Below, in pieces: positions 17,842 to 26,065 of a stretch of DNA of 34,140 nucleotides. The notes under the pieces were generated by a model. That model saw only the letters and a list, made by a program, of their open reading frames with translations, made no database searches and was not told where the DNA came from. This DNA comes from Planctomycetaceae bacterium (lineage in GTDB: Bacteria; Planctomycetota; Planctomycetia; Planctomycetales; Planctomycetaceae). The stretch lies in NCBI GenBank assembly GCA_020426325.1, contig JAGQQG010000061.1, positions 1 to 34,140 of the forward strand, read 5' to 3'. A program made the translations under genes and the position numbers. Position 1 is the stretch's first letter, and each line of letters begins with the position of its first letter.

Positions 17842-17856
17842 GGATTTTGCCTCCCC

Positions 17857-18561
17857 TTATTCGGTGTCAAAAAGTTGATCGAAGTCGTCCCCGTGATCAT
17901 CGAGCAGTCTGCCCCCCCAGAGTTCGAGTTCAGCGAGGTGACTATTTAGTGCCGATCGTCCCCGTGCCTCTAATCCAATGAGCAGCATCGCTCCGGCGCA
18001 TCCCAGGACGGTTGTCGTGACCATTAGATGCATCGCTGGAGCCAGACTTTTGACCCCTTCGGCGGCTCCCATTTTCTGCAATGCTGCTGCCAGACCGATG
18101 AGCGACCCGCCTAAACCGAGCATCGTCGCCGTCGCCGCCGTCGTCTCGACGAGCTGGAGATATGCCTCCCAGCGGCAGCGGGCCAGCTGAATGAATTCGC
18201 GCAGGGCTGATCGTCGACGTTCCGGAGGTTCGCGTAGCAGCGCCACTGTCAGTCGCATCAGTGAACCACTCCCTTGTCCATGATCAGCAGCAATCTGCTG
18301 CCAAAGATTGGCGGCAATGCGCTGCAGTAACCCCTTCTCCTCGCCACAGCGTGACACGTCGAGCGTCAGCGAACCGGAGAACTGGTAATACGGAATCAGT
18401 CCCTGAACGATGACGAACAGGCCAATTGCCAATAGGCAAGCGGGGGTCAACTGTTCCAAAAACCATCCAATGGTGATGGCGACGATCAACAACACCCACG
18501 TCAGCATCCAACGCAAAGAATCGCGATTGGGGTTTTGTCGAAAGCAAGTGTGACTACTCAT
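17857..18561 (-). CDS. ExbB/TolQ/MotA-like proton channel subunit
   Basis: Membrane protein of 234 residues. Two hydrophobic segments lie near residues 17-36 and 42-60. After a cytoplasmic part come two more: ETTAATATMLGLGGSLIGLA and MHLMVTTTVLGCAGAMLLIG. The spacing and the TMLGLGGSLIGL and TTTVLG motifs match the conserved MotA/TolQ/ExbB core, which forms a pentamer around a dimer of ExbD-type helices and uses proton flow to drive movement. A GGAGG ribosome-binding site precedes the ATG. The next gene supplies an ExbD-like helix. In this operon it may power an assembly or transfer step. Confidence 0.8.
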   Translation of the reverse strand: MSSHTCFRQNPNRDSLRWMLTWVLLIVAITIGWFLEQLTPACLLAIGLFVIVQGLIPYYQFSGSLTLDVSRCGEEKGLLQRIAANLWQQIAADHGQGSGSLMRLTVALLREPPERRRSALREFIQLARCRWEAYLQLVETTAATATMLGLGGSLIGLAAALQKMGAAEGVKSLAPAMHLMVTTTVLGCAGAMLLIGLEARGRSALNSHLAELELWGGRLLDDHGDDFDQLFDTE

Positions 18562-18564
18562 GAA

Positions 18565-18846
18565 TCAGTCCTCCAACGGTATATCGGTTTGGTTTGGGGA
18601 GTCCAGATTCACCGGGCTCACCGATTGACGGCGGGCAGCACTCACCTGCTCAGTAAACATTCGTCGGAGCTGACGAAGCTGCTGGTGGTACCGCCGGTGG
18701 ATCATTCTTCTCGCTTGCAACTTTTCAGCCGCATTCATCCGGACTGTCTGTAACCGACGGAGTAATCGGTCATGTGAGAATGTCATCCGCTCGACGCGGT
18801 CCGCAAACTGCCGCAAGTTCCATAAGATGTCATGCATCGGTTTCAT
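18565..18846 (-). CDS. Small basic helical protein of the transfer operon
   Basis: Protein of 93 residues. The ATG at 18846 has AAGGAGG 6 bases upstream. It is rich in Arg, Gln and His in long helices (NLRQFADRVERMTFSHDRLL; HRRYHQQLRQLRRMF) and likely binds nucleic acid or a membrane surface. Its start overlaps the end of the preceding gene by 17 bases, and its stop is 3 bases before the ExbB-like gene. No family is recognised. Confidence 0.6.
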   Translation of the reverse strand: MKPMHDILWNLRQFADRVERMTFSHDRLLRRLQTVRMNAAEKLQARRMIHRRYHQQLRQLRRMFTEQVSAARRQSVSPVNLDSPNQTDIPLED

Positions 18847-19411
18847 CACGCACCTCCTTCTGTCGGCTACTCGCGGGGGAGAATGTGACACCGGCATGGG
18901 CCAGCCGAAGCGTGGTAAACGTGCCCTCGGCCATCATCTCGATGGTCTCCTGCGCCATCTCACGCAAAAGCTTGCTCTTGGCGACCCGCTGGATGCGACC
19001 AATGGTCCGGTCAGCGTAAAAAGCGACAATCTCCACGGCATCCGTCCGTGAGATGAGAGCTTCGTTCTCCAGCGTCTTCAGTTCCTCCAGCCCACGGTGC
19101 TGGACCCGTTCCTCGACCACGATCCGCTGTACGTCGATCGCATGTTTGGCTCGAACGACGTTGCTCTGATCGTGATAGATTTCAACCTCACCGATGGCAT
19201 CCAGTCGACTGTCGAACCGATCGGTCTCTGCCTTCCCCATCCGCAATGTCTGTCGGATGAACTGTGGCAGGTTGAACCACGAACTCGACCGTGCAGGCAG
19301 AGCACTGGCAAACTGGCGATTTTCCATCGATCGGGCATCCAGCTCATGGAGATGTGATGAACCGGTCGCTAGCGATTTCAATCGCTCGACCCCACTTGAT
19401 GACTTCAGCAT
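18830..19411 (-). CDS. First gene of the transfer operon, unknown protein
   Basis: Protein of 193 residues. The ATG at 19411 has AGGTAGG 4 bases upstream; the frame from 19471 lacks such a signal. The protein is mostly helical and charged with no membrane segment (MGKAETDRFDSRLDAIGEVE; EIVAFYADRTIGRIQRVAKS). It appears to open the 10-kb minus-strand operon. No family is recognised. Confidence 0.6.
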   Translation of the reverse strand: MLKSSSGVERLKSLATGSSHLHELDARSMENRQFASALPARSSSWFNLPQFIRQTLRMGKAETDRFDSRLDAIGEVEIYHDQSNVVRAKHAIDVQRIVVEERVQHRGLEELKTLENEALISRTDAVEIVAFYADRTIGRIQRVAKSKLLREMAQETIEMMAEGTFTTLRLAHAGVTFSPASSRQKEVRDETDA

Positions 19412-19636
19412 CGAACCTACCTTTCGCGATTTTGTGATGGATTGGAGTGACGACGATGTCTCTCCTTCCACACGCTTTTACTCGCAAGTTTGCAATTCGC
19501 CAAAAGCAAACTCGACAGGTTCGGGACCGTCTCCGAGGCCCCTCAACATGCTCGGAACATTGCAAGATCCACTGTCCACTCTGAAGAAGTTTCGGCAGTC
19601 GAAATTGTCATCCCAAAGCATCTGAGCATTCATTTT

Positions 19637-19665
19637 TTGATGACTTCTTCATCGGGTGTGATAAG
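19637..19665 (+). promoter_or_regulatory. Possible sigma-70 promoter for the plus-strand genes
   Basis: TTGATG (19637-19642), a 17-base gap, then GATAAG (19660-19665), about 40 bases upstream of the ORF starting at 19706. It is a modest match to -35/-10 consensus and lies in the divergent region between the minus operon and the plus genes. Confidence 0.35.
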
Positions 19666-19705
19666 ATGAGAGAGTCATCGCTTTCCGACCCCCGTAGGTT
19701 GCGCC

Positions 19706-19967
19706 ATGGCCGAAGATCGCTGTTTATTCTTGCTGCCCGACAGTGACAGAAATGATCAGGTCGTTGCTGCACCGTCGCTGACTGTGCATCCCACTCAGAC
19801 AGAAACGTTTCCGACAGCAGGCGGTCCCCCCACCACAACCGATCTTCTCCGTGCTCAACGGCACCGAAATGCAGGGGGAATCGAACAAAGCAACAGTTGC
19901 CGATCTCTCGCTCGCTTCGAACGACCTACGTTCTCTCCATGCCCCACTTCCTTGTGGAGCGACTTAA
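19706..19967 (+). CDS. Small ORF with a probable frameshift at a C6 run
   Basis: From the ATG at 19706 the frame reads MAEDRCLFLLPDSDRNDQVV and continues naturally to a run of six C at 19826-19831. After that it turns into an unlikely Arg/Ser-rich sequence. The +1 frame after the run gives PIFSVLNGTEMQGESNKATV, then LSLASNDLRSLHAPL, and stops at TAA 19965-19967. The joined product would be about 86 residues. I infer a one-base indel: assembly error, real mutation or slippage. No family is recognised. Confidence 0.4.
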
Positions 19968-19988
19968 CCCTGCGTTCATGGAGTCTGC

Positions 19989-21107
19989 ATGTTTGACGAC
20001 GCAAGTAGCCATCGTAGCACCTCTGTCCCACCTGATTGCGATGAGATTGATCGGGTCATCAAGGCATATTGTGCTGATCGCCCTCGTGTCACTGAGGACA
20101 GTATCTACCGCGATGCTGGCTTCAGCAGCGGGAGACGTATGCTCAAACTTTGGCAGGACGGCGGATGGACCCGACTCAACCGATTGCAATATTTGGCTGA
20201 TCGTGTCGACGTACCGGTTGAGCAGTTTATCCACAATGGCCCACAAGTTCCTGATATCACCCATCCAGAAGACCCATGTCACCAGTTTCGTGATCTCGTC
20301 ATGGAAGCCCTCCATTCTGATGTCTATCTGGAGGAAGCCCATCGCTTAGGTGGAATCCAGTCCGTCCCAATCGCGAAGTTCTTGTGGAAACATTACCGGG
20401 ACCGGCTTTACCATATTCCATTGACGGCTCCGCAACAGGACGGTCAGTACGATGTGTTGAGCCGTATGGGCTTGCTCGAACGCTGGAAAGCGAAAGAGGA
20501 AGAAACCGGTTGGTTTCCAATCTTCCGTTACCGCGTATTTACAGAACGACAGTGCAAGATTGCCTTCAAAGCCCGTGTCCGTGAAGAAAAGGTCGCAATA
20601 CGACATGCACTTCGTTTGCGTGATTCGAGACGCAAACATGACCACGAGGAATACGACCTTATTCTCAGGCAGCAACTCGCCACTCAGAGCAAGATGAAAG
20701 CCTTGCATCTGCTACTTCCTAACGAGGAGAAGGCGGAGCAACTCGTTTCCGAAGACGCAAGGATGCATCAAGGTTGGCCCGGTAATGATCCTACGCTGAC
20801 ACAGCTGCTCCAGGTGGCAATGGCCTCCCATCATCAGGCAGTCTGTCGTCTGATCGTGGCGCAAAAGTGTCTTCGCAATCGGGGCAAACAGCCCCCAGAT
20901 GGTTTGCCGACCCTGAGCGAACTGGTCCAGGATTTTTATCCGGAGACGAAGCAGATTCTCGATGCATTTCTGGCCGTCAGCCGATCAAGGTCGAGGGAGA
21001 ACAGTCTCCGAGAACTCATGGTCTTGGTGGAAACGCATCCCCAACACGGCTATCAGTATGTCTTGCAGGCGCTTGAATGGTCGCGTGTAGCCTTTAGCGT
21101 CGACTAA
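19989..21107 (+). CDS. Hypothetical protein near the replication genes
   Basis: Protein of 372 residues, soluble, helical and charged. The ATG at 19989 follows GGAG (19980-19983). The N-terminal 80 residues could hold a helix-turn-helix (ITEDSIYRDAGFSSGRRMLK-like: VTEDSIYRDAGFSSGRRMLK, then WTRLNRLQYLADRVDVPVEQ). The centre has a strongly basic helix (RHALRLRDSRRKHDHEEYDL) and the end is helical with FSVD. I recognise no family; a DNA-binding regulator or replication accessory role is speculation. It ends 4 bases into a convergent gene. Confidence 0.65.
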   Translation: MFDDASSHRSTSVPPDCDEIDRVIKAYCADRPRVTEDSIYRDAGFSSGRRMLKLWQDGGWTRLNRLQYLADRVDVPVEQFIHNGPQVPDITHPEDPCHQFRDLVMEALHSDVYLEEAHRLGGIQSVPIAKFLWKHYRDRLYHIPLTAPQQDGQYDVLSRMGLLERWKAKEEETGWFPIFRYRVFTERQCKIAFKARVREEKVAIRHALRLRDSRRKHDHEEYDLILRQQLATQSKMKALHLLLPNEEKAEQLVSEDARMHQGWPGNDPTLTQLLQVAMASHHQAVCRLIVAQKCLRNRGKQPPDGLPTLSELVQDFYPETKQILDAFLAVSRSRSRENSLRELMVLVETHPQHGYQYVLQALEWSRVAFSVD

Positions 21108-21493
21108 TGGGGCGAATGTTCGATAGATAGATCATTCGATAGGTCAAGGTGTACTTCGAATCCTTCCGCAATACGCATCAGGTTCTCAGCTGACACAGCA
21201 CGTAAGAAGGACGATCGAATCTGATCGCAGTTTTGTTCGCATCTGGGAAGCCCTCGGACTTCTTCAACGGCATTTCCCAAGCATTCAAGGTACCCCCCTA
21301 AACCTCGCCGCATCCACTCTTGCCGTAAATCTTCTCCTCGCTGTTCCCGTCGGTCGATGATCCGTGACCAGAACAGATCGCACTGATCCAGCACCAGTTC
21401 CACGACATCGATGCTGACTCGTTTTTCCATGACTGCGCCAATGATCCCCGTCAATTGGTAGATCAAGTATTCTGCCTCATCAATGGGCAACAT
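21104..21493 (-). CDS. Hypothetical helical protein
   Basis: Protein of 129 residues from the ATG at 21493 (MLPIDEAEYLIYQLTGIIGA). The frame extends upstream to 21643 but that part looks non-coding. Helical and acidic, with three Cys (CLGNAVEEVRGLPRCEQNCD). It overlaps the convergent 19989-21107 gene by 4 bases. No function can be given. Confidence 0.5.
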   Translation of the reverse strand: MLPIDEAEYLIYQLTGIIGAVMEKRVSIDVVELVLDQCDLFWSRIIDRREQRGEDLRQEWMRRGLGGYLECLGNAVEEVRGLPRCEQNCDQIRSSFLRAVSAENLMRIAEGFEVHLDLSNDLSIEHSPH

Positions 21494-21927
21494 CGACCGT
21501 GGAGTGCCTCTCGCTTCTCCCTCCCATGGTCTGAGGACCCTAAAGAGACTATTGCTTTTCTTTCTTTGGTTGTTGCTCACCTGCCCTGCGTAACACGTTT
21601 GGTTGATTATCACAAGAGATTTCTCCTTCCAGGCAGGGACCATTCCAATGACTGGCTTATATGCCCCAACTCACGCCGCGAGCAACGTCTATCGCAACCA
21701 ATTCCGAAAATGTTGAAAATGCTCAAAGAGACACAGATTTCAGCCTCCCAGTTTGTGTGTGCAACCTTAACGCCCCATAACCCGCTGTTCACACCTTGGG
21801 CTGCCGCATCAAAAATCTATTGAAATACTTTCTGTATCTGGACTCATGATCATGCGTATCAGTAACAGCGCGACCAAGAAGGCGCCGATCCCCTTGACAG
21901 CTCAGAATGCCCGGCGATTGGAACAAT
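21494..21927. other. Gene-poor stretch between two minus-strand genes
   Basis: About 430 bases, more AT-rich than the flanks. It contains CATGATCATG (a 10-bp palindrome at 21845-21854) and a 32-codon plus-strand ORF at 21846-21944 with plausible composition that overlaps the end of the next gene. I see no RNA gene. It may hold the promoter for the gene ending at 21104. Confidence 0.3.
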
Positions 21928-22980
21928 TCAGAACCCATTTCTAAATTGGCATAATGGTCGAATTTCCTGGCTGCTGCTCAGGCGATCGTCGACTTCCTTA
22001 GCTTCTGTTGCTTGCAATGCGTCATTCCAATCCTGACCACGGGTGACCGGGCGATGATCATGGAATTCAAGATCACCCCTGCCGGTTGATATCACGATGT
22101 CAGCGAGTTGCTGGATCAGCCTGTCACCCTGATCGTCGGCATCGAACCCTGCGATGATCGAAGAATTGGATGGCATGCTCTCAATGGCCGATTTGATCAA
22201 CGGTACTTGGAATTTCAGATTGAGCTGCCCTGCAATGGAGGCGACACGGGTGTGCTCAACGCAATTGTTCGCAGCAAGGTACGATAAGGAATCGACCCCT
22301 CCTTCGGTGAAGACTAAACATCGATCATGGTCAAAAGCGCGTGTGATGAACAGCCCTTTGCGTCCTTCGCGGGAAAACATCGACACGTTCTGGTCTTTGA
22401 TTTCATAACCCACCAGACATCGAGCATCATCAGACGGATCATTGGACGGCTGGCCCCAGTGGGGGAACATGACCGAACCATGCCGGGGTGAACACCGGAC
22501 CAGACCTTTCACTCGGGGATGTTGCAGCAACTCAAACGGGATGCCCCGTGCGCCGCACAGATAGGCATGCGGTGATGTGATCGGTTCGAAGCCTGAGAAA
22601 CGTGCTGCCAAAGACAGGAAATCGACATTCGATGGTTTGATCGCCTCGACGTACTTCCCTGCATGAGATGCCTGCACTTGGGACACATAGCTGCCACTCA
22701 AAAATGGCCGGAGGTGTTGCCGGACTCGCCCCAGGGAACAATTTCGATCCACGACGTTTTGAATGAAGTCGATCGCTGTCCCGTTGGAGGCCGGGTCGTG
22801 GACGCTACAATAGACGAAGTGATCTCCATTCTTGGAGACGATGATCTTGTCGTTTCCGGATTCCATCAACACCGAATGACGGGTCGACTTCTTGCGGACG
22901 ACCGAGTATCCCCCCAACTCGGCGGCCACGAGCGTCAGATTGATTCGTTTGAATGCCTCAAGCTCCTCGTCGCGTCGCAT
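21928..22980 (-). CDS. DUF3991/Toprim primase-like protein
   Basis: Protein of 350 residues. The ATG at 22980 follows AGAGGGTAGGGG; the longer frame from 23004 lacks this. The N-terminal region has a CHC2-like zinc-finger remnant (HFVYCSVHDPASNGTAIDFI) and DUF3991 features (PHAYLCGARGIPFELL, GSVMFPHWG). The C-terminal part is a Toprim domain with VFTEGGVDSLSYLA (E226) and IIAGFDADDQGDRL (D280, D282), which bind Mg in primases and topoisomerases. The linker residues between these match the family. Such proteins are common on conjugative plasmids and may prime the complementary strand in the recipient. It lies close to the RepC region. Confidence 0.8.
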   Translation of the reverse strand: MRRDEELEAFKRINLTLVAAELGGYSVVRKKSTRHSVLMESGNDKIIVSKNGDHFVYCSVHDPASNGTAIDFIQNVVDRNCSLGRVRQHLRPFLSGSYVSQVQASHAGKYVEAIKPSNVDFLSLAARFSGFEPITSPHAYLCGARGIPFELLQHPRVKGLVRCSPRHGSVMFPHWGQPSNDPSDDARCLVGYEIKDQNVSMFSREGRKGLFITRAFDHDRCLVFTEGGVDSLSYLAANNCVEHTRVASIAGQLNLKFQVPLIKSAIESMPSNSSIIAGFDADDQGDRLIQQLADIVISTGRGDLEFHDHRPVTRGQDWNDALQATEAKEVDDRLSSSQEIRPLCQFRNGF

Positions 22981-23147
22981 CCCCCTACCCTCTTTCGAAA
23001 ACAACGATCGTCAGTGAGTGCCCCCTTCCGGCTCGATATCGACAACGGGTTCGTCGACACGCATGTATGGTCTGTTGGGCCATAGGGACAAAAGTCGGTT
23101 GTGTGAGTGACAGTGCGACACCGGAGGTTTCTGTTCGCATGACCGGG

Positions 23148-23741
23148 CTATCCAAAGATTTTTTGCCAGAAGGATTTATTGCGTTCGGAGTCCAGTTCCT
23201 GACGCATCCGGGCCAGCCTTCGTTTATGGGTTTCCTCCAGCTCGGCAATACGTTGTTCGGAGTGACGCTTTGTTTCTTCCTGATGATTGGCCAGTTTTGT
23301 CTCCATCACTGCGATCGCGGCCTTCCAGTCCTCACTACTCGCAGTTTTTGCTGAATGGTCTTCCAATAGACGTAACGACTGTTTGTAGCTCTCCTGGCTT
23401 TCCCGATCCCGCTCATGGGCCTGATCGAGTTCTTTCTCCAATCGCTCAATCGTCGCCACAAACTGTTCGATCCGAGCTTCGTACTGGGTCTTCAAATCCT
23501 TGATGTCAGTGGGTTCAGGCTTTTCGATACGCTTCGTCCTGTTTCGCTGCCCTACCCCCTCCTCACGGTCGAAGTCGCAATCGTCTTTGTAAACTCTCAT
23601 CAGCTCACTCGCATCGATGACCCGGTTGCCATCCTTGTCGGTTTCGCACGACAACGTGCCATCCTTCAGGTGTCTGCGGATGGTGGCCCTGCCCTTGCCC
23701 GTCACGCGACTGGCTGCTGAGATTGAAAACTTTGTATTCAC
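23148..23741 (-). CDS. KfrA-like HTH coiled-coil DNA-binding protein
   Basis: Protein of 197 residues. Residues 1-50 are a helix-turn-helix of MerR/KfrA kind (ISAASRVTGKGRATIRRHLK, then DASELMRVYKD). Residues about 80-185 are a long coiled coil (RIEQFVATIERLEKELDQAH; EETKRHSEQRIAELEETHKR). The end reads NKSFWQKIFG, a C-terminal motif I recall from plasmid-encoded proteins of this kind, sometimes called entry exclusion or KfrA-like. They usually bind repeats near their own promoter and aid plasmid stability or partition. The repeats at 23913-24291 lie just upstream of its start. Confidence 0.75.
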   Translation of the reverse strand: MNTKFSISAASRVTGKGRATIRRHLKDGTLSCETDKDGNRVIDASELMRVYKDDCDFDREEGVGQRNRTKRIEKPEPTDIKDLKTQYEARIEQFVATIERLEKELDQAHERDRESQESYKQSLRLLEDHSAKTASSEDWKAAIAVMETKLANHQEETKRHSEQRIAELEETHKRRLARMRQELDSERNKSFWQKIFG

Positions 23742-23912
23742 CGTATCAAACGTCGTTGTTGTGTCATCAACTTGACGCTACTACGAAACGGTTCTGGTGT
23801 TCAACTACTTTCTGGCCAGGGCGATCATGAGTGATGGCCCACATGTAAGCCCAGCAGGATCGGAGCCTGTTCAAAACTCGATCCGGTACAGCCCTGGTTC
23901 TGTGGCCCTGCC

Positions 23913-24291
23913 CCAAACCGGATCAGACCACCCGATTTCGTGTACACTTACCTGTCTGTTAGATCACCCTGGTCGATGGCTCCGGTCCAGACCGGGCAGG
24001 GAGCAGCTGCTCGGTCAATCGTGGAATGGAAGGTGACTGCTCGCCTGCAATGGGATCGACCAGCTTGGCCATTGGATGATGGCTCAGGCTCCGGTCCGGT
24101 CCAAACCATCCTCAAGGCGGCGAGGGTGCCGGACCATTTCGTGAGCCAGGTCTGTCACCCTGGTTTCGGCTCAACCGTGATCCAGTCTGATCCACCCAGC
24201 CAATTCGCTCGCTTCCTTTGGCTTTCACGGAGATTGTCCACCCGTGTGTCATGGTCGTCATCAGGTCCAGCTTCCGGTCTGGTCCATGGCC
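23913..24291. repeat. Degenerate CCGGTCC/GGACC-type repeats
   Basis: Related copies are GGCTCCGGTCCAGACCGG (23979-23996), GGCTCCGGTCCGGTCCAAAC (24087-24106), TTCCGGTCTGGTCCATGGCC (24272-24291) and, less close, CAAACCGGATCAGACCAC (23914-23931). TCACCCTGGT occurs at 23964-23973 and 24155-24164. Each unit can form a short inverted repeat such as CCGGTC-ca-GACCGG. They resemble iterons or binding sites of a KfrA/ParB-type protein. Confidence 0.45.
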
Positions 24292-24444
24292 AAGTGACAA
24301 AGTGGTTGACAAGGTCGGTCAGAATCGGCCACCCTCAAAACAATCGGCTCTCACAGCGGAGACCTTCGTTCTCACGGAGCCATTCCATCACTCAAACCCC
24401 AAGCAGGAGGGCGTCACTCCGAAAGAAGCTGAACTCCAGACAAC

Positions 24445-24476
24445 AAAAAAGACCGCTGTTGGTCCCAGCGGCCTTT
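24445..24476 (-). terminator. Minus-strand intrinsic terminator upstream of repC
   Basis: On the minus strand the stem CCGCTG-GGACCAA-CAGCGG is followed by TC and six T. Flanking AAAG/CTTT extends the stem with one mismatch. No minus-strand protein gene lies to its right, so it may end an antisense transcript over the repC leader. Confidence 0.55.
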
Positions 24477-24550
24477 GTCGATGAAGAGCGTTTCGTGAAC
24501 TTCGTTAATCTCAGAAATCACGCTAGCGCTTTTTGAAGTGGAATGCAAAT

Positions 24551-24590
24551 CAAAAGTGATTCGGCAGCACTTTGTGCTGGATAACTTTTG
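24551..24590. promoter_or_regulatory. Nested inverted repeat in the repC leader
   Basis: Outer arms CAAAAGT (24551-24557) and ACTTTTG (24584-24590) enclose inner arms CAGCAC (24565-24570) and GTGCTG (24574-24579). It lies 47 bases upstream of the ATG at 24638 and could fold in the repC leader RNA. Confidence 0.45.
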
Positions 24591-24637
24591 CAGCAACCCA
24601 CGCAGGGAATGCGGATGAGGAAACGTCGATTACATAC

Positions 24638-25948
24638 ATGCAACATCTTTCCACCTACGTTCAACATCAACCCAGTGGCGGCTGCCGGATCGCTTCGAAT
24701 CAGTTTCGCAACGCGTTTGCGATGAGCCAAGAGTTTGCCGGACTGGAGGAGGGGGCCAATCGCTATGAACTGCTACTTCTGGCCAAGAAGCTCGGCAAGT
24801 TAGCGGGCTTCACCCCAGCCACGCTCCGGCTGCTGGATTACTATTTCGCGTTCTGTCGCGACATTGACTGGGAAGAGGGGAGTCGCGCCATCGTCTATCA
24901 GTCCCTATCACGCACCGCACTCGACCTTGGGGTGACCGAACGACATGTCCAGAATCTTGAGAAAGCCTTAGCTGATCTGGGAGCCGTGACGTTTCACGAC
25001 AGTGGCAACTACAAACGCTACGGCCAGAGAGATCCCAAGACCGGTCGCATCCTGTTTGCGTTCGGGATTGACCTCAGTCCACTCGCTGCAATGCGGGCTG
25101 AAATGGAAGAGAAGCTTCGGGCAAAGAAACAGCATGACGGACTGTGGATGGAAACGAAGCGACAGATTTCATTCTACCGCAGTCAACTTCGAGGGCTGTT
25201 AGCCGAATGCCGGGAGGAGGGGAGGGACCAACTCTTCACCGAATACCAACCAAAATACGAAGAACTCGCCATCAAAATTCGAACGCATCTCAAACTTCCG
25301 TTTCTGCAAACGCTCCTGGAGCGGCACAGAAGCCTGCACAGCGAGTTAGTGTCTCGAATGGGGGGAGGGGGCACAGACATCAAACAACCCGCTCCTGAAG
25401 CTTCCAGTCGTGAACGAACACAGAAATGTTCGGCCAGGGACGCCAAAAAGTTCGTCCACTATCAAACTACCACTCAACAATCATCTGTTAAAACAGATAC
25501 ACGTAATCCAGCGGATCATGGCTTTCAAAAAAGCGTTCCTGCAGCTCCTGTGCACCAAGACTTGATTTCCAGCTCGGGGGTTCAGCATGTGAAGCTTTCA
25601 GTCGCCATCCGTGCATCCAGTCAACGATTTCGCGACCAACTGCCGGAGGAACCAGATTGGAGAGATGTTCACGAAACGGCCTATCGCATCCGTAGTGATC
25701 TGGGCATCTCACAGGAAGGCTGGGGGGAAGCCTGCCAGGTCCTGGGCCGGACAGGCGCCGCTCTCTGCACCCTGATCACCGACCAGGCGACGCACCGGCA
25801 TGCAAACCGCGTCCGCCAGCCAGCAGCGTACTTCCGAGGCATGATCCGGCGGGCGAGGGATGGGCGGTTACACCTCCACAAGACCATTTTTGGCTTGGCT
25901 TCTGTGGGTGGCGAGCCATCTCATGGCGATCGCCCCCAACTCGCCTGA
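24638..25948 (+). CDS. repC: RepC-type plasmid replication initiator
   Basis: Protein of 436 residues from the ATG at 24638. A TTG at 24572 in the same frame would run through the leader hairpin and is less likely. The N-terminal domain (about residues 30-200) matches replication protein C: KKLGKLAGFTPATLRLLDYY, YQSLSRTALDLGVTERHVQN, LEKALADLGAVTFHDSGNYK and RYGQRDPKTGRILFAFGIDL. The C-terminal domain has LGISQEGWGEACQVLGRTGA, then RQPAAYFRGMIRRARDGRLH. RepC binds and opens an origin that in repABC plasmids lies inside repC. No repA or repB homologue was seen, so partition must come from elsewhere. It marks the element as plasmid-derived or able to replicate after excision. Confidence 0.88.
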   Translation: MQHLSTYVQHQPSGGCRIASNQFRNAFAMSQEFAGLEEGANRYELLLLAKKLGKLAGFTPATLRLLDYYFAFCRDIDWEEGSRAIVYQSLSRTALDLGVTERHVQNLEKALADLGAVTFHDSGNYKRYGQRDPKTGRILFAFGIDLSPLAAMRAEMEEKLRAKKQHDGLWMETKRQISFYRSQLRGLLAECREEGRDQLFTEYQPKYEELAIKIRTHLKLPFLQTLLERHRSLHSELVSRMGGGGTDIKQPAPEASSRERTQKCSARDAKKFVHYQTTTQQSSVKTDTRNPADHGFQKSVPAAPVHQDLISSSGVQHVKLSVAIRASSQRFRDQLPEEPDWRDVHETAYRIRSDLGISQEGWGEACQVLGRTGAALCTLITDQATHRHANRVRQPAAYFRGMIRRARDGRLHLHKTIFGLASVGGEPSHGDRPQLA

Positions 25949-26065
25949 CTGCGTCGGGGTAATCAGATGGCAACAACTTTGACGCCAGTGCTGAATGCCA
26001 TCGGAGGATGTGACCGACCCGCGCTGCGTCCACCAGCCAACTGGTCCTCCCGACATCGAATTGGG

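Larger units (their letters stand above)
23742..24637. other. Non-coding region, candidate replication or partition locus
   Basis: About 900 bases with no credible ORF, between the divergent KfrA-like gene and repC. It holds degenerate GGTC/GACC-rich repeats (23913-24291), a hairpin with a T6 tract on the minus strand (24445-24476), a CGCTAGCG palindrome and a nested hairpin at 24551-24590. The content suits an origin, centromere or rep control region; this is inference. Confidence 0.5.

Noticed and set aside
21846-21944. Plus-strand ORF of 32 codons
   Set aside because: Too short to judge, has no ribosome-binding site, and overlaps the end of the Toprim gene on the other strand.
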